A stretch of DNA of 64,000 nucleotides from Hyphomonas sp. (lineage in GTDB: Bacteria; Pseudomonadota; Alphaproteobacteria; Caulobacterales; Hyphomonadaceae): assembly GCA_016124495.1 (NCBI GenBank), contig WGNP01000013.1, positions 124,001 through 188,000 on the forward strand, given 5' to 3'. The first letter of the stretch is position 1; each line of letters starts with the position of its first letter. The notes beneath the pieces are model-generated. The model was not told the origin of the DNA. It made no database searches and worked only from the letters and a program-made list of their open reading frames with translations. Positions 29,170 to 37,941 of the stretch are shown piece after piece. The position numbers and the translations under genes are program-made.

Positions 29170-29520
29170 ATGAAAGCTCGTAAGCCGCCCGAAGTCGGAC
29201 CCAACGGCGCAGTGATGATCAATCCGGCGATGGGCGGACGGCTGCGACGCGAGTGCCTCTGCGAAGCGGTGCACCCCTCAACCCGGCTGCCGGCACCGCG
29301 CGAGCGGCTTCTCGGGCACGTATTCGCGATGTTGTCCTTTCTTTTGTTGATCTGGATCCAGCTCCGTGATGCCAAGCTGACGGAGCAGATCGCCATGTCC
29401 GTTCTGGCCGGCATAATCTGTATACGGCCCTTCTGGCCTGCCTGCCGGATCGAACGCCTGTTCTGGCGGGCGGCTATTGGGGGACTGTGTGTTTATAGCA
29501 TTTGGGTTTTGATGCGATGA
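29170..29520 (+). CDS. Hypothetical small membrane protein
   Basis: Up to 116 residues with three hydrophobic stretches (about 48-65, 73-92 and 100-115). No recognised family. An internal ATG at 29215 would give a shorter protein (MINPAMGGRL) with the same membrane part. The ribosome binding site is weak for both. It lies between the diguanylate cyclase and hisA, inside the interspersed his region. Coding status rests mainly on the coherent hydrophobic pattern. Confidence 0.42.
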   Translation: MKARKPPEVGPNGAVMINPAMGGRLRRECLCEAVHPSTRLPAPRERLLGHVFAMLSFLLLIWIQLRDAKLTEQIAMSVLAGIICIRPFWPACRIERLFWRAAIGGLCVYSIWVLMR

Positions 29521-29544
29521 AGTTGTGGGCGCGCGCGTCCAGCT

Positions 29545-30270
29545 CTAGACCGCTGCTCTGACCGCCTCCGCCGCATCAATATCTCCATCATACAGTGCCC
29601 GGCCCAGAATCGTGCCCGCGATGGGGGCGCCGCTGGCTCTTAGCGCGTGGATGTCGTCGACGCTTTTCACGCCGCCGCTCGCGATGACAGGGATGGTGAC
29701 GCTGTTGGCGAGTTCTGCCGTAAACGGAATATTCACGCCGGTCTTCAGGCCGTCGCGGCTGATGTCGGTGGCGATGATGGCGGCGACGCCGCAGCCTTCG
29801 AAGGCTTTCGCGAGTTCGGTGGCGCGCATGTCGCTGGTCTCGGCCCAGCCTTCGACGGCGACCATGCCTTCTTTCGCGTCGATGCCAACAACAATGCGCC
29901 CCGGCAGGGCGCGGGCAGCGGTTCTCACGAGTTCGGGGTCGCGCAGGGCCACGGTGCCGAGGATGACGCGGGCGATACCGGCCTCCAGCCAGGCGTCGAT
30001 CTGGGCGCGAGTGCGGATGCCGCCGCCGAGCTGGATCGTGGCAGGGGTGGCTTTCAGGATGCCGGCGACGGCGGTGCGGTTGACGGGCTGGCCTTCGAAG
30101 GCGCCGTTTAGGTCGACCACGTGGAGATGGGTGAAGCCCATTTTCGCGAAGGCGGAGGCCTGGTTGGCGGGATCGGTGTTGAACACGGTGGCCGCGTCCA
30201 TCTCGCCGCGCAGGAGGCGTACGCAGGCGCCGTCTTTCAGGTCAATCGCGGGGAAGAGGGTGAAGGTCAT
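29545..30270 (-). CDS. hisA: Phosphoribosylformimino-AICAR ribotide isomerase HisA
   Basis: Fourth-step isomerase of histidine synthesis (ProFAR to PRFAR). A (beta/alpha)8 barrel of 241 residues starting [14 protein letters not shown]; catalytic Asp8-type residue is in PAIDLKDG and the second in ATDISRDG. Phosphate-binding loops QLGGGIRT and ASGGVKS are visible. The ATG at 30270 overlaps the hisH stop by four bases; the longer open frame upstream is inside hisH and not used. Confidence 0.97.
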   Translation of the reverse strand: MTFTLFPAIDLKDGACVRLLRGEMDAATVFNTDPANQASAFAKMGFTHLHVVDLNGAFEGQPVNRTAVAGILKATPATIQLGGGIRTRAQIDAWLEAGIARVILGTVALRDPELVRTAARALPGRIVVGIDAKEGMVAVEGWAETSDMRATELAKAFEGCGVAAIIATDISRDGLKTGVNIPFTAELANSVTIPVIASGGVKSVDDIHALRASGAPIAGTILGRALYDGDIDAAEAVRAAV

Positions 30271-30899
30271 GGGGACCACTTCAGGAAATTGCTCAGGATC
30301 GTCAGCCCAAGCTTCTGGCTTTTTTCCGGATGGAACTGGGTGCCGAAGAGGTTGTGCCGGCCGAGGGCGGCGGCGAAGGGCGCGCCGTAGTCGCACCAGG
30401 CGGCGATGTGGGCTTCGTCTTCCGGGCGGAAGGCGTAGGAGTGGGTGAAGTAGGCGTGGGGCGAGGGGCCGAGCCCGGCGAGGACGGGGTGGTCGCCGGT
30501 GAGGAGGATTTCGTTCCAGCCGACATGCGGGACGGGCAGGCCGGGGGCGGGCTCGAAGGCTTCGACGAGGCCGTGGATCCAGCCGAGGCCGCGCGTTTCG
30601 CCGTCCTCGAGGCCGACATCTGCCATCAGCTGCAGGCCGACGCAGATGCCAAAGAAGGGGCGGGCATTGTTGATGACGGCGGCTTCGAGGGCTTCGACCA
30701 TGCCGGGGATGGCGCGCAGGGCGCCGGCACAGTCCGCAAAGTGGCCGACGCCGGGCAGGACGATACGGTCTGCTGCGGCGAGGCCGGCGGGGGAGGCGGT
30801 GATCTGGATGTCATGGGCGCTGCCAGCGGCGGCGGCGAGGGCGCGCGCGCAGGAATGGAGGTTGCCGGAGCCATAGTCGATGAGCGCAACACGGGACAT
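30267..30899 (-). CDS. hisH: Imidazole glycerol phosphate synthase subunit HisH
   Basis: Class I glutamine amidotransferase that feeds ammonia to HisF. It has 210 residues with [12 protein letters not shown] at the N-terminus, the nucleophile Cys86 in [11 protein letters not shown], and the His-Glu pair in [10 protein letters not shown] near the C-terminus. hisA overlaps its stop, so hisH-hisA is a coupled pair, while hisB lies 3.5 kb upstream and hisF 1.9 kb downstream of hisA. Confidence 0.97.
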   Translation of the reverse strand: MSRVALIDYGSGNLHSCARALAAAAGSAHDIQITASPAGLAAADRIVLPGVGHFADCAGALRAIPGMVEALEAAVINNARPFFGICVGLQLMADVGLEDGETRGLGWIHGLVEAFEPAPGLPVPHVGWNEILLTGDHPVLAGLGPSPHAYFTHSYAFRPEDEAHIAAWCDYGAPFAAALGRHNLFGTQFHPEKSQKLGLTILSNFLKWSP

Positions 30900-30990
30900 A
30901 GGCGGCTCTTAGCGGCGCGGGCGGGGCGTGGCAATTGAGGGGTGCGGCGCGCTTGGACACGAGGGGAAATCATGCGATAGGCCGCACACC

Positions 30991-32298
30991 ATGGATCTAG
31001 TTATTCTTCTCGCGCTGATCGCCCTCAACGGGGTGTTTGCGCTTTCCGAACTCGCGATTGTCTCTTCCCGCCGGACCCGGCTGCAGATGCGCGCTGACAA
31101 GGGTGACCGGGGGGCGAAGGTTGCGCTGAAGCTGCAGGAGGACCCGTCGCGGTTTCTCTCTACGGTGCAGGTGGGCATCACGCTGATCGGCGTCATCGCG
31201 GGCGCATACGGCGCGACGGCGCTGGCGGAAGATGTGGCGCCCTGGATCGTCAAGACCTTCCCGTCGTTGGAAGAGCATGCGGGCTTTATCGCGTTCGGCG
31301 TGGTGATCGCGGCGACGACGTATCTGTCGATCGTCATCGGCGAACTCGTGCCGAAGCGGATCGCCATCACGGCGCCGGAAGCGTTCGCGAGCCTGATTGC
31401 GCCTCCTATGTCGGCCTTGGCGACCTTTGCCTTTCCGATCGTCTTTATCCTGAGGGGATCGACCAACCTGATCCTGACGGTGTTCGGCCTGTCGAAGGTC
31501 AACGCGGACCTGATGACGGAAGAGGAAATCGAAAGTGTGATCGAGGAAGGCGCCGCCAGCGGCGCCATTGACGAGGACGAGCGCGCGATGATCCGCAGCG
31601 TGATGCGGCTTGCAGACCGGGACGTTCGCTCCATCATGACGTCGCGCAAGGATGTCGTCTGGCTCGACCTGGACGATTCGCCAGAAGAGTTGCTGCAGAA
31701 GATCGCGGCGAGCAAGCATTCGCGCTTCCCCGTCGCACGCGGCGATCTGGAACATGTGATCTCGGTTGTTCAGACCAAGGATCTTCTGGCGCTGTCAGAA
31801 GGCAAGCGCCTGCCGGACTTCGAGACTGCTGGCCATGCGCCTTTGTTTGTGCCGGACTCGATGACGGTGCTCAACCTGCTCGAGAGCATGCAGGCAAGTG
31901 CAGTGCAGATGGCGCTGGTGTCGGACGAGCTGGGCCATATCGAGGGTATCGTCACGGCCGCCGATGTGCTCGGCGCGATTGCCGGGGACGTTGCGTTTTC
32001 GGCGGAAGACGGGCTGGCCCGGCCGCAGAAACGCGAGGATGGCTCCTGGCTTCTGGATGGCCGGATGGCGATCGAGGACGCGGAGATCGCGCTGGGTTCG
32101 GACCTGACGCCGGAGGAGGATCCTCCGTACACAACCGTTGCGGGCCTCGTGATACACCACCTTCAGCGCATCCCCGAACTGGGCGATGCGGCGGTGTCCA
32201 ATGGCTGGCGATTCGAAGTGATCGACATGGATGGTCGCCGGATCGACAAGCTGCTGGTGGCGCGCGTGCCGGCTTCGGCAGAAGACCCGACCGGCTAG
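30991..32298 (+). CDS. CNNM/HlyC-CorC family transporter (first of two paralogues)
   Basis: Integral membrane protein of 435 residues, once called haemolysin-like. It has an N-terminal DUF21/CNNM membrane domain (four segments, about 1-170), a tandem CBS domain (about 205-330) and a C-terminal CorC_HlyC domain (about 345-430, VAGLVIHHLQRIPELGD). CNNM proteins are linked to magnesium or cobalt export; the ion here is not known. The ATG at 30991 gives a normal membrane start (MDLVILLAL). It is divergent from hisH, and its stop overlaps that of the carotenoid oxygenase gene. Confidence 0.93.
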   Translation: MDLVILLALIALNGVFALSELAIVSSRRTRLQMRADKGDRGAKVALKLQEDPSRFLSTVQVGITLIGVIAGAYGATALAEDVAPWIVKTFPSLEEHAGFIAFGVVIAATTYLSIVIGELVPKRIAITAPEAFASLIAPPMSALATFAFPIVFILRGSTNLILTVFGLSKVNADLMTEEEIESVIEEGAASGAIDEDERAMIRSVMRLADRDVRSIMTSRKDVVWLDLDDSPEELLQKIAASKHSRFPVARGDLEHVISVVQTKDLLALSEGKRLPDFETAGHAPLFVPDSMTVLNLLESMQASAVQMALVSDELGHIEGIVTAADVLGAIAGDVAFSAEDGLARPQKREDGSWLLDGRMAIEDAEIALGSDLTPEEDPPYTTVAGLVIHHLQRIPELGDAAVSNGWRFEVIDMDGRRIDKLLVARVPASAEDPTG

Positions 32299-33734
32299 GG
32301 TAAGGTGATCCAGTTGCCGTGGAAGCCCGGCGGGATGCGCACTGGGATGGTGATCGTGGCGACCGGCGGACCGGCGAAATCCCGCGCGTCGAGGATGACC
32401 AGATCCGTCGCACCGGCGACGATGTCAATGACATAGCCGATCAGCCAGCCTTCATCCTCGCCCGATTTGACGTGCGCCGGCACGAAGACGAATTCGCCCG
32501 GCATCTTGCCCTCGCCGAAGTTGTGAACCTGGCGCGTCCTGGTGCCGAGATCATGCTTGAAGAGGCGCGGGTCGCCGACGAAACCAGGGTCGCCGTGCGC
32601 GGGCAAAGCGAGGGTATAGGCATAGCGGTAGGGCTGACCTATGCGGCGTTCGTCCAGACGCGGAAATTCCTGCGGCGCGGTGTCGATGATGGTCCGTGTG
32701 ACCTTGCGGGTGGCGGGATCGATTTCGAGGCTTTCGAACGTACAGACGGTGGTGTTCGGGCCGCGGTCGCCGCCGGCGAACATGTCCTGGTGCACGGCCG
32801 CGTCCATGACGACGGTGCCGTCTTCGGTTTCGTAGGCATTGGCGGGGTGGAAGATGTAGCAGGGCTCGACTGCGCACCAGATGATCTCGTCGCCTTTTCC
32901 TTCCCGGGGCAGGAGGCCGATGCGGGCAGTGTGCTTGGGGTTCCAGCGATAGGGGAAAGTGTCGCCGCCGATCAGGGCTGGCATCGAGAAGGTGACGGGC
33001 AGGTCCATGACGATCACGTAGTTCCTCGTGATCATGCAGTCATGGATCGAGGGGCCATCCTGCACGGCGACGGGTTCGTGCCGGCACACCTGGCCTTCGG
33101 CGGTGATGACGGTGTGCCAGATCACGTTGGGTTCCATCGCATTGTAGCAGATGGCATGGGTCTCACCGGTCAGCGGATCAAGGTGCGGGTGGGCGGCAAA
33201 GCCCTTGCGCAACAGACCGTCGAAATCGCTCCGTGTGCGGGTTTCCAGCATGTCGGAGACTTCGACGGGCAGGCCGCCCGCTTCAACCAGCGCCCAGATC
33301 TTGCCGCCAAAAGCGACAACGTTCGTATTCGGACTTTCGAAATTGTTGACGCGGGGGCCGGGTGCGATGGCCTCGCCGAGCGCTTCGTTGATCGCGGGTG
33401 AGCGCACCCAGCGGTTGCGGTACCAGAGCGCTTCGCCGTTCTGGAGGCGCAGGCCGTGCAGCATGCCGTCCCCGGCAAACCAGTGATGGGTGGCGGGGTT
33501 TGGCGCCTCGAACGGGTTCGGGCCGTTGCGCAGGTAGAGGCCATTAAGGGCCGCCGGGATAGTGCCGGTGACTTTCAGGCCGGTGAGCGTGTGCTCGTCT
33601 TTCAGGGGTGTGTGGACGCCGGTGAGATAGGGGTTCTCTTTCGAGGACTTGCGGTGGGCGCGGTTGTAATTCGCAACCCCCATGAGGCCTTTAGTGATCA
33701 CACCGCGGATGGCGGCTTCGACGGGGCTCGACAT
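32295..33734 (-). CDS. Carotenoid oxygenase family protein
   Basis: Fe(II)-dependent dioxygenase of the carotenoid/stilbene cleavage family, 479 residues. All four iron-binding histidines can be placed: His182 (AHPHLDPLTGE), His231 (SIHDCMIT), His296 (YIFHPANAYE) and His472 (PGFHGNW). The RNGPNP motif (69-74) is also present. Substrate could be a carotenoid, apocarotenoid or stilbene; sequence alone does not decide. It is divergent from a tetR gene with 61 bases between the two starts, so it is probably controlled by that regulator. Confidence 0.95.
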   Translation of the reverse strand: MSSPVEAAIRGVITKGLMGVANYNRAHRKSSKENPYLTGVHTPLKDEHTLTGLKVTGTIPAALNGLYLRNGPNPFEAPNPATHHWFAGDGMLHGLRLQNGEALWYRNRWVRSPAINEALGEAIAPGPRVNNFESPNTNVVAFGGKIWALVEAGGLPVEVSDMLETRTRSDFDGLLRKGFAAHPHLDPLTGETHAICYNAMEPNVIWHTVITAEGQVCRHEPVAVQDGPSIHDCMITRNYVIVMDLPVTFSMPALIGGDTFPYRWNPKHTARIGLLPREGKGDEIIWCAVEPCYIFHPANAYETEDGTVVMDAAVHQDMFAGGDRGPNTTVCTFESLEIDPATRKVTRTIIDTAPQEFPRLDERRIGQPYRYAYTLALPAHGDPGFVGDPRLFKHDLGTRTRQVHNFGEGKMPGEFVFVPAHVKSGEDEGWLIGYVIDIVAGATDLVILDARDFAGPPVATITIPVRIPPGFHGNWITLP

Positions 33735-33778
33735 GGTATGCTCCTTCTGGACTTCGGAGGTTGCGGGAACGCGAAATA

Positions 33779-33797
33779 ATGTTTACACTGATAACAT
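33779..33797. promoter_or_regulatory. Putative TetR operator between carotenoid oxygenase and tetR
   Basis: A 19-base imperfect palindrome with outer arms ATGTT and AACAT and a symmetric CA-C-TG core; only the two bases flanking the core on each side break symmetry. It covers the tetR start codon (33796) and lies in the 61-base intergenic region. A second GATAACA element repeats at 33808-33814. Binding is inference. Confidence 0.55.
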
Positions 33798-34398
33798 GCC
33801 TGAGAAAGATAACACTGTCAACATCAATTCCGAGAAAAATCGCTACCATCATGGCGATTTGCGTTCAGCGCTGATCGAAGAGGGCCTGAAACTGATCGAT
33901 ACGGGGCCGGCTGAGGCGCTGAGCCTGCGCGAGATTGCGCGCAATGCGGGGGTTTCGGCCACGGCGGTCTACCGGCACTTTCCGGACAAGGCAGCGCTAC
34001 TGGGCGCGTTGTGCCTGGAAGGGCATCACCGGATGGCAGCGGCCTTCCGCAAGGCGATGGCGTCATCGGCGCCGGGGGTGGAAGCATTCAACGCAATGGG
34101 GCGGGCGTATGTTCATTTTGCCCTCGCGCATCCGTCGCTGTTCCGGCTGATGATGGCGCAGAGCGCTGGTCCGGTTTCGGCGCCGCCGCCGAGCGCGGGG
34201 GAGCCGGCGGACGGGATGCAGATCCTCGTTAACGCGATAGACAGCCTGTTCGGCGCAGATACGCCGCAATCTGCGCGTGAAGTGCGGCGGCTCAAGGCCT
34301 GGTCGCTGGTGCACGGGCTCGCGATGCTGATGCTGGACGGGCATGTGCCGTCTGAGCCAGCGCTGATCGAAGCGGTGGTGGATGCGAGCGTGCTTTAG
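33796..34398 (+). CDS. TetR family transcriptional regulator
   Basis: DNA-binding repressor of 200 residues. The helix-turn-helix lies at about 44-63 (LREIARNAGVSATAVYRHFPDK), the standard TetR motif. The C-terminal ligand domain has the FNAMGRAYVHFALAHPSLFRLMM segment typical of the WHG-type subgroup. The frame is open upstream, but the ATG at 33796 gives a short basic N-terminus before RYHHGDLRSALIEEG. It is divergent from the carotenoid oxygenase, which it probably regulates, and ends seven bases from the hisB stop. Confidence 0.93.
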   Translation: MPEKDNTVNINSEKNRYHHGDLRSALIEEGLKLIDTGPAEALSLREIARNAGVSATAVYRHFPDKAALLGALCLEGHHRMAAAFRKAMASSAPGVEAFNAMGRAYVHFALAHPSLFRLMMAQSAGPVSAPPPSAGEPADGMQILVNAIDSLFGADTPQSAREVRRLKAWSLVHGLAMLMLDGHVPSEPALIEAVVDASVL

Positions 34399-34405
34399 GT
34401 CCGAT

Positions 34406-35002
34406 CTACAGGCTGCCCTTGGTGCTCGCTGGTTTGCCGCCAAGACGCGGATCTACCTTGATGGCGGTGCGTAGGGCGCGCGCAGTGGCCTTGAAGCAGC
34501 TTTCGGCGATGTGGTGGTTGTTCTCGCCGTAGAGGTTCTCGATGTGCAGGCACATGCCGCCATTGCCGGCCAGGGCGTGGAAGAACTCCTTGAAAAGTTC
34601 CGTGTCCATCTCGCCGAGCTTGTCACGCCGAAAATCAACCTTCCAGATCAGGTAGGGCCGCTTGCACAGGTCCACCGAGGCGCGCGTCAGCGTCTCGTCC
34701 ATCGGGATATAGGCATGGCCAAAGCGCGTGATGCCGCCAAAATCGCCGAGCGCCTTGGCAATCGCTTCGCCAATAACGATACCGGTGTCTTCCACCGAGT
34801 GGTGGAAATCGATGTGCAGGTCGCCCTTGCAGCGCACGGTCAGGTCGATCAGCGAATGGCGCGACAGGCTGTCAAGCATGTGGTCGAAAAAGCCGATGCC
34901 GGTGTCGATATCGGACTTGCCGGTGCCGTCAAGGTTAACGGCCACCGAGATGTCGGTTTCCTTGGTCTTGCGGGTGATCGTGGCGGTGCGGATCTGGGTC
35001 AT
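34406..35002 (-). CDS. hisB: Imidazoleglycerol-phosphate dehydratase HisB
   Basis: Manganese enzyme that dehydrates imidazole glycerol phosphate to imidazole acetol phosphate. It has 198 residues, monofunctional (no phosphatase domain). The metal-binding histidine motifs are visible: [16 protein letters not shown] (34-49), [11 protein letters not shown] (near 64-74) and [13 protein letters not shown] near the C-terminus. It is the most upstream of the five minus-strand his genes in this window. An inverted repeat covers its start region. Confidence 0.97.
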   Translation of the reverse strand: MTQIRTATITRKTKETDISVAVNLDGTGKSDIDTGIGFFDHMLDSLSRHSLIDLTVRCKGDLHIDFHHSVEDTGIVIGEAIAKALGDFGGITRFGHAYIPMDETLTRASVDLCKRPYLIWKVDFRRDKLGEMDTELFKEFFHALAGNGGMCLHIENLYGENNHHIAESCFKATARALRTAIKVDPRLGGKPASTKGSL

Positions 35003-35030
35003 GTTCGGGCATATAGTCCTTAGCGAACAT
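35001..35030. promoter_or_regulatory. Inverted repeat at the hisB start
   Basis: Seven-base perfect arms ATGTTCG (35001-35007) and CGAACAT (35024-35030), separated by 16 bases and overlapping the hisB start codon. It could be an operator or a hairpin in the hisB leader. It does not fit the alphaproteobacterial LexA direct repeat. Confidence 0.35.
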
Positions 35031-35122
35031 TACAGCTAGCGCATGATGTTCACAGATTCCTAAACATCTACTGGGCAGTTTGATCAGTAGATTCCGAACC
35101 GGGAGTCTGGAGCGGCCTCACT

Positions 35123-36895
35123 GTGAAGCATTCATCGGTTATCGGCCGGTTGACTGGCAGAGTATCGATTCCGGTTTTCGCCGGGATTACCGCCGGGCTT
35201 TTTTCCATTCTCCTTTACCTTGCTGTCATGGCGATCTCTATTGGTTACCGGATGATCGTGCTGGGCGCGCCGTTCGGATTTGTGGTGCCGCTGCCTGTCC
35301 TGCTCGTCATGCTGGTCGCTTGCCTGACCATCTCGGGCCTGGGGACATACCTTTGCGCCAAGCCACTCCAGGCGGTTTTTGAACGCTTTACCGCCTACAT
35401 GATGACCAGTCGCGTAGACGCGGAAGCCGAGCTGGAGAACATGCAGTTCCCGGAGCTGCGCCGCCTGCGCGCGGCGACGACGCAGACGGTGCGCAAGCTG
35501 CGGCGCGAGAACGAGACCTTGCGACAGATTGCCTACAAGGATTCGCGCACCGGATTACCGAACGCGATTGCAATGGAGCGGCACGTTAACGCGACGCTGC
35601 CGGAAGCGAGCTTCGAGTATCCGGCAGCGTTCATGTTGCTGGACATCGACCGGTTCGGCCAGCTGCTCGAGCAGGTTGGTACCCCGAACGGTGATGCGTT
35701 GATCGACGGCGCGGCAAAACGCCTGTCGCGGGTGCTGTCCGACCTTGGCGATCCGGCGGCAATCGCGCTGCGCGGCAGCATGCTGTCGGCCATGTCAGCC
35801 GACAAGTTCGTGCTTTACCTGCCCTGCGCCATCAACCGCGACCATGTGATCTCGATCGCGCGCGCGATCCGTGCAGCCTTCGCCGAACCTTTCGAATTGC
35901 CGACGCGGAAGATCATCATGTCGATCTCTGGGGGTATCGTGATGGCGCCGGAAGACGCCGAATCCTTCCCGAAGCTGATGCAGAATGCCAAGCTCGCCAT
36001 GCGGCTGGTGCGCTCGGAGGCGCAGTCCGGTTTCCGCTTCTTCACGCCGCGCCTGACGCGGATCGTACAAGGGCGTTACCGGTTCGAGGCGGAGCTTCGC
36101 GACGCAGTGGCGAACAAGGAATTCAAGGCGGTCTTCCAGCCGAAGATCGACTTCCAGACAGGCCGGATCGTTGGCGCTGAGGCGCTGGCGCGCTGGCGCC
36201 GCCCGAATGGCAAGCTGATCTCGCCCGCAACGTTCATTCCGGTGGCGGAGCAGGCAGGGTTGATCGATGCGATCGGCATGCAGATCCTCGAGGCGGCATG
36301 CGAGGCGGCGCGCAGCTGGCAGCTGGAAGGCTATGACCTGACGGTGGCGGTCAACGTTTCCCCCAGCCAGTTCCAGCGGCACGACCTGACGGACGCGATC
36401 ATGGCGACGCTGCGCCGGACGGGCCTGCACCCGAACCGGCTGGAGCTGGAGATCACCGAGAGCATGGCGGTGTCCGATCCCGCGCGCGTGGTCGAATTCA
36501 TCTCGCCGCTGCGGGCGATGGGCACCAAGCTCGCAATCGACGATTTTGGCACCGGCCATTCGAATCTCGCGACCCTGACTCAGCTGCCCTTCGACGTGTT
36601 CAAGATCGACCGGCAGTTCGTCTCGGCACTGGAGACTGACCGGCAGGCGCCGGCGATTGTGGAGATGATCCTCGCGATGGCGGAAACGCTGGGCCTCAAG
36701 ACCGTGGCCGAGGGCGTGGAGACGGCGCGGCAGGCGGAGTTCCTGCGGCGGCGCGGCTGCACCATGGCGCAGGGCTTCCTCTATTCACCCGGCTTGCCGG
36801 AGACGGCCTTCCTCGACTTCCTGCGCGCCTGGCGCCCCGGGCAGGTGCACGAACAGCAGAACGACGAGCAGGAACGTCAGGCGCCGCGCCGGTAA
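35123..36895 (+). CDS. Membrane GGDEF/EAL protein with degenerate GGDEF and intact EAL
   Basis: Probable cyclic di-GMP phosphodiesterase of 590 residues. Two membrane segments (about 15-40 and 48-75) precede a GGDEF-like domain in which the active motif reads SADKF (225-229) instead of GGDEF, so cyclase activity is unlikely. The EAL domain is complete: EALARW starting at 353, the NVSPSQF segment, the metal and catalytic region DDFGTGHSN, and KTVAEGVE. The degenerate GGDEF may bind GTP as a sensor. The 3' end overlaps the convergent GNAT gene by 19 bases. Confidence 0.93.
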   Translation: MKHSSVIGRLTGRVSIPVFAGITAGLFSILLYLAVMAISIGYRMIVLGAPFGFVVPLPVLLVMLVACLTISGLGTYLCAKPLQAVFERFTAYMMTSRVDAEAELENMQFPELRRLRAATTQTVRKLRRENETLRQIAYKDSRTGLPNAIAMERHVNATLPEASFEYPAAFMLLDIDRFGQLLEQVGTPNGDALIDGAAKRLSRVLSDLGDPAAIALRGSMLSAMSADKFVLYLPCAINRDHVISIARAIRAAFAEPFELPTRKIIMSISGGIVMAPEDAESFPKLMQNAKLAMRLVRSEAQSGFRFFTPRLTRIVQGRYRFEAELRDAVANKEFKAVFQPKIDFQTGRIVGAEALARWRRPNGKLISPATFIPVAEQAGLIDAIGMQILEAACEAARSWQLEGYDLTVAVNVSPSQFQRHDLTDAIMATLRRTGLHPNRLELEITESMAVSDPARVVEFISPLRAMGTKLAIDDFGTGHSNLATLTQLPFDVFKIDRQFVSALETDRQAPAIVEMILAMAETLGLKTVAEGVETARQAEFLRRRGCTMAQGFLYSPGLPETAFLDFLRAWRPGQVHEQQNDEQERQAPRR

Positions 36896-37395
36896 GTGCC
36901 GACGGGAACGCCGCCGAGCAGCGTCTCGCCGGATTTCCGGTAACCCAGTTTTTCAGCGACACGGACCGAGTTCGAATTGGCGGGCTCTATCACGCAGGAA
37001 CTGACGCCGGGGCAGTTGGAATCCAGCCATTGGTGTGCGGCGGTCATCGCTTCCGTGGCGATGCCGCGGCCCCAGGCGGCCCGGCCAAACGCCCAGCCAG
37101 CTTCGGGGCCAGGCACGAGATCTTCCGGAAGGCCGCGCTGGAAATCCGAAAAGCCGGCCTCGCCCAGGAACTCCCCGGTCTGACGGTCGGTGACCACCCA
37201 GTAGCCATAGCCCTTGAATACCCAGAGGCCGGCCGAGCGCAGCAGCGCAAACCAGACATCCTGGCGCCCGCGCGGCTTGCCGCCGATAAAGCGGACGACA
37301 TCTTCATCGGCCCAGACGGCGGCTGCCGCGTCGAGGTCCCCGGGCTCGGCGCCGCGGAGGCGCAGGCGCGCCGTTTCGAGGACAGGGGCTTTCAC
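36877..37395 (-). CDS. GNAT family N-acetyltransferase (RimJ/RimL-like)
   Basis: Acetyl-CoA-dependent transferase of 172 residues. It opens with LETARLRLRGAEPGD, as in the RimJ/RimL group, and carries the acetyl-CoA-binding region WGRGIATEAMTAAHQW (about 108-123) and the ANSNSVRVAEKLGY segment. GTG at 37395 is chosen as start because it overlaps the upstream stop as GTGA. The acceptor substrate is unknown. It is coupled to the NTF2-like gene. Confidence 0.85.
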   Translation of the reverse strand: MKAPVLETARLRLRGAEPGDLDAAAAVWADEDVVRFIGGKPRGRQDVWFALLRSAGLWVFKGYGYWVVTDRQTGEFLGEAGFSDFQRGLPEDLVPGPEAGWAFGRAAWGRGIATEAMTAAHQWLDSNCPGVSSCVIEPANSNSVRVAEKLGYRKSGETLLGGVPVGTYRRGA

Positions 37396-37820
37396 GCGCC
37401 TGCCTTCATCTTGGCGAGCATCGCGCCCATGGCAGCGTGTACGGCATTGATGGCCTTCAGCGGACGAACCATCACCTTGAAGTCCGTGATCTGACCATCG
37501 CTGTTCCATTCGATCATGTCGACGCCGTTTACGGCAATGCCGTCCATCTCGGTTTCGAATTCAAGAACGGCGCGGGTCTCGCAATCAAAGACGCGGGTAT
37601 AGCGAAAGCTGTCATTGCCGAGCGTCTGGCCCGCGGCCAGCAGGTAGCCCATGGTGATGAACTTGCCTTCCTGCGGCGTGTGGACGACCGGGCTTTTGAA
37701 GACGACATCTTCGGCCAGCAGCGGCGACAGGCTGTCTCCAGAGTGATCCTGCGCCATCCAATCGAACCAGCGTTGCAGGTTCGGGCTGTGCCCGGTCCCG
37801 GGGATAAGGTGTTTTGCCAT
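37392..37820 (-). CDS. NTF2-like/SnoaL-type protein
   Basis: A 142-residue single-domain protein with the cone-like NTF2 fold pattern: FDWMAQDHSGDSLSPLLAEDVVFKSPVVHTP near the start and strands containing FEFETEMDG and DMIEWNSDGQITDFKVMVRP near the end. Members may be small isomerases, hydrolases or ligand-binding proteins; no catalytic residues can be assigned here. The downstream GNAT gene starts within its stop codon, so the two are co-translated. Confidence 0.75.
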   Translation of the reverse strand: MAKHLIPGTGHSPNLQRWFDWMAQDHSGDSLSPLLAEDVVFKSPVVHTPQEGKFITMGYLLAAGQTLGNDSFRYTRVFDCETRAVLEFETEMDGIAVNGVDMIEWNSDGQITDFKVMVRPLKAINAVHAAMGAMLAKMKAGA

Positions 37821-37941
37821 CGTGTTTGCCTCCCGCGAACGACACTAAAGTGGTTCTGGCCCGGCAACAACGTTTACGGAGCGTCAGTGCGTCGCGAGAG
37901 GCTGAATGCGCGCAGTATGATCGCCATTCTGGCGAACGTGA

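Noticed and set aside
35001-35050. Possible LexA/SOS box near hisB because of GTTC/GAAC words
   Set aside because: The words form an inverted repeat with a 16-base gap, not the GTTC-N7-GTTC direct repeat of alphaproteobacterial LexA.
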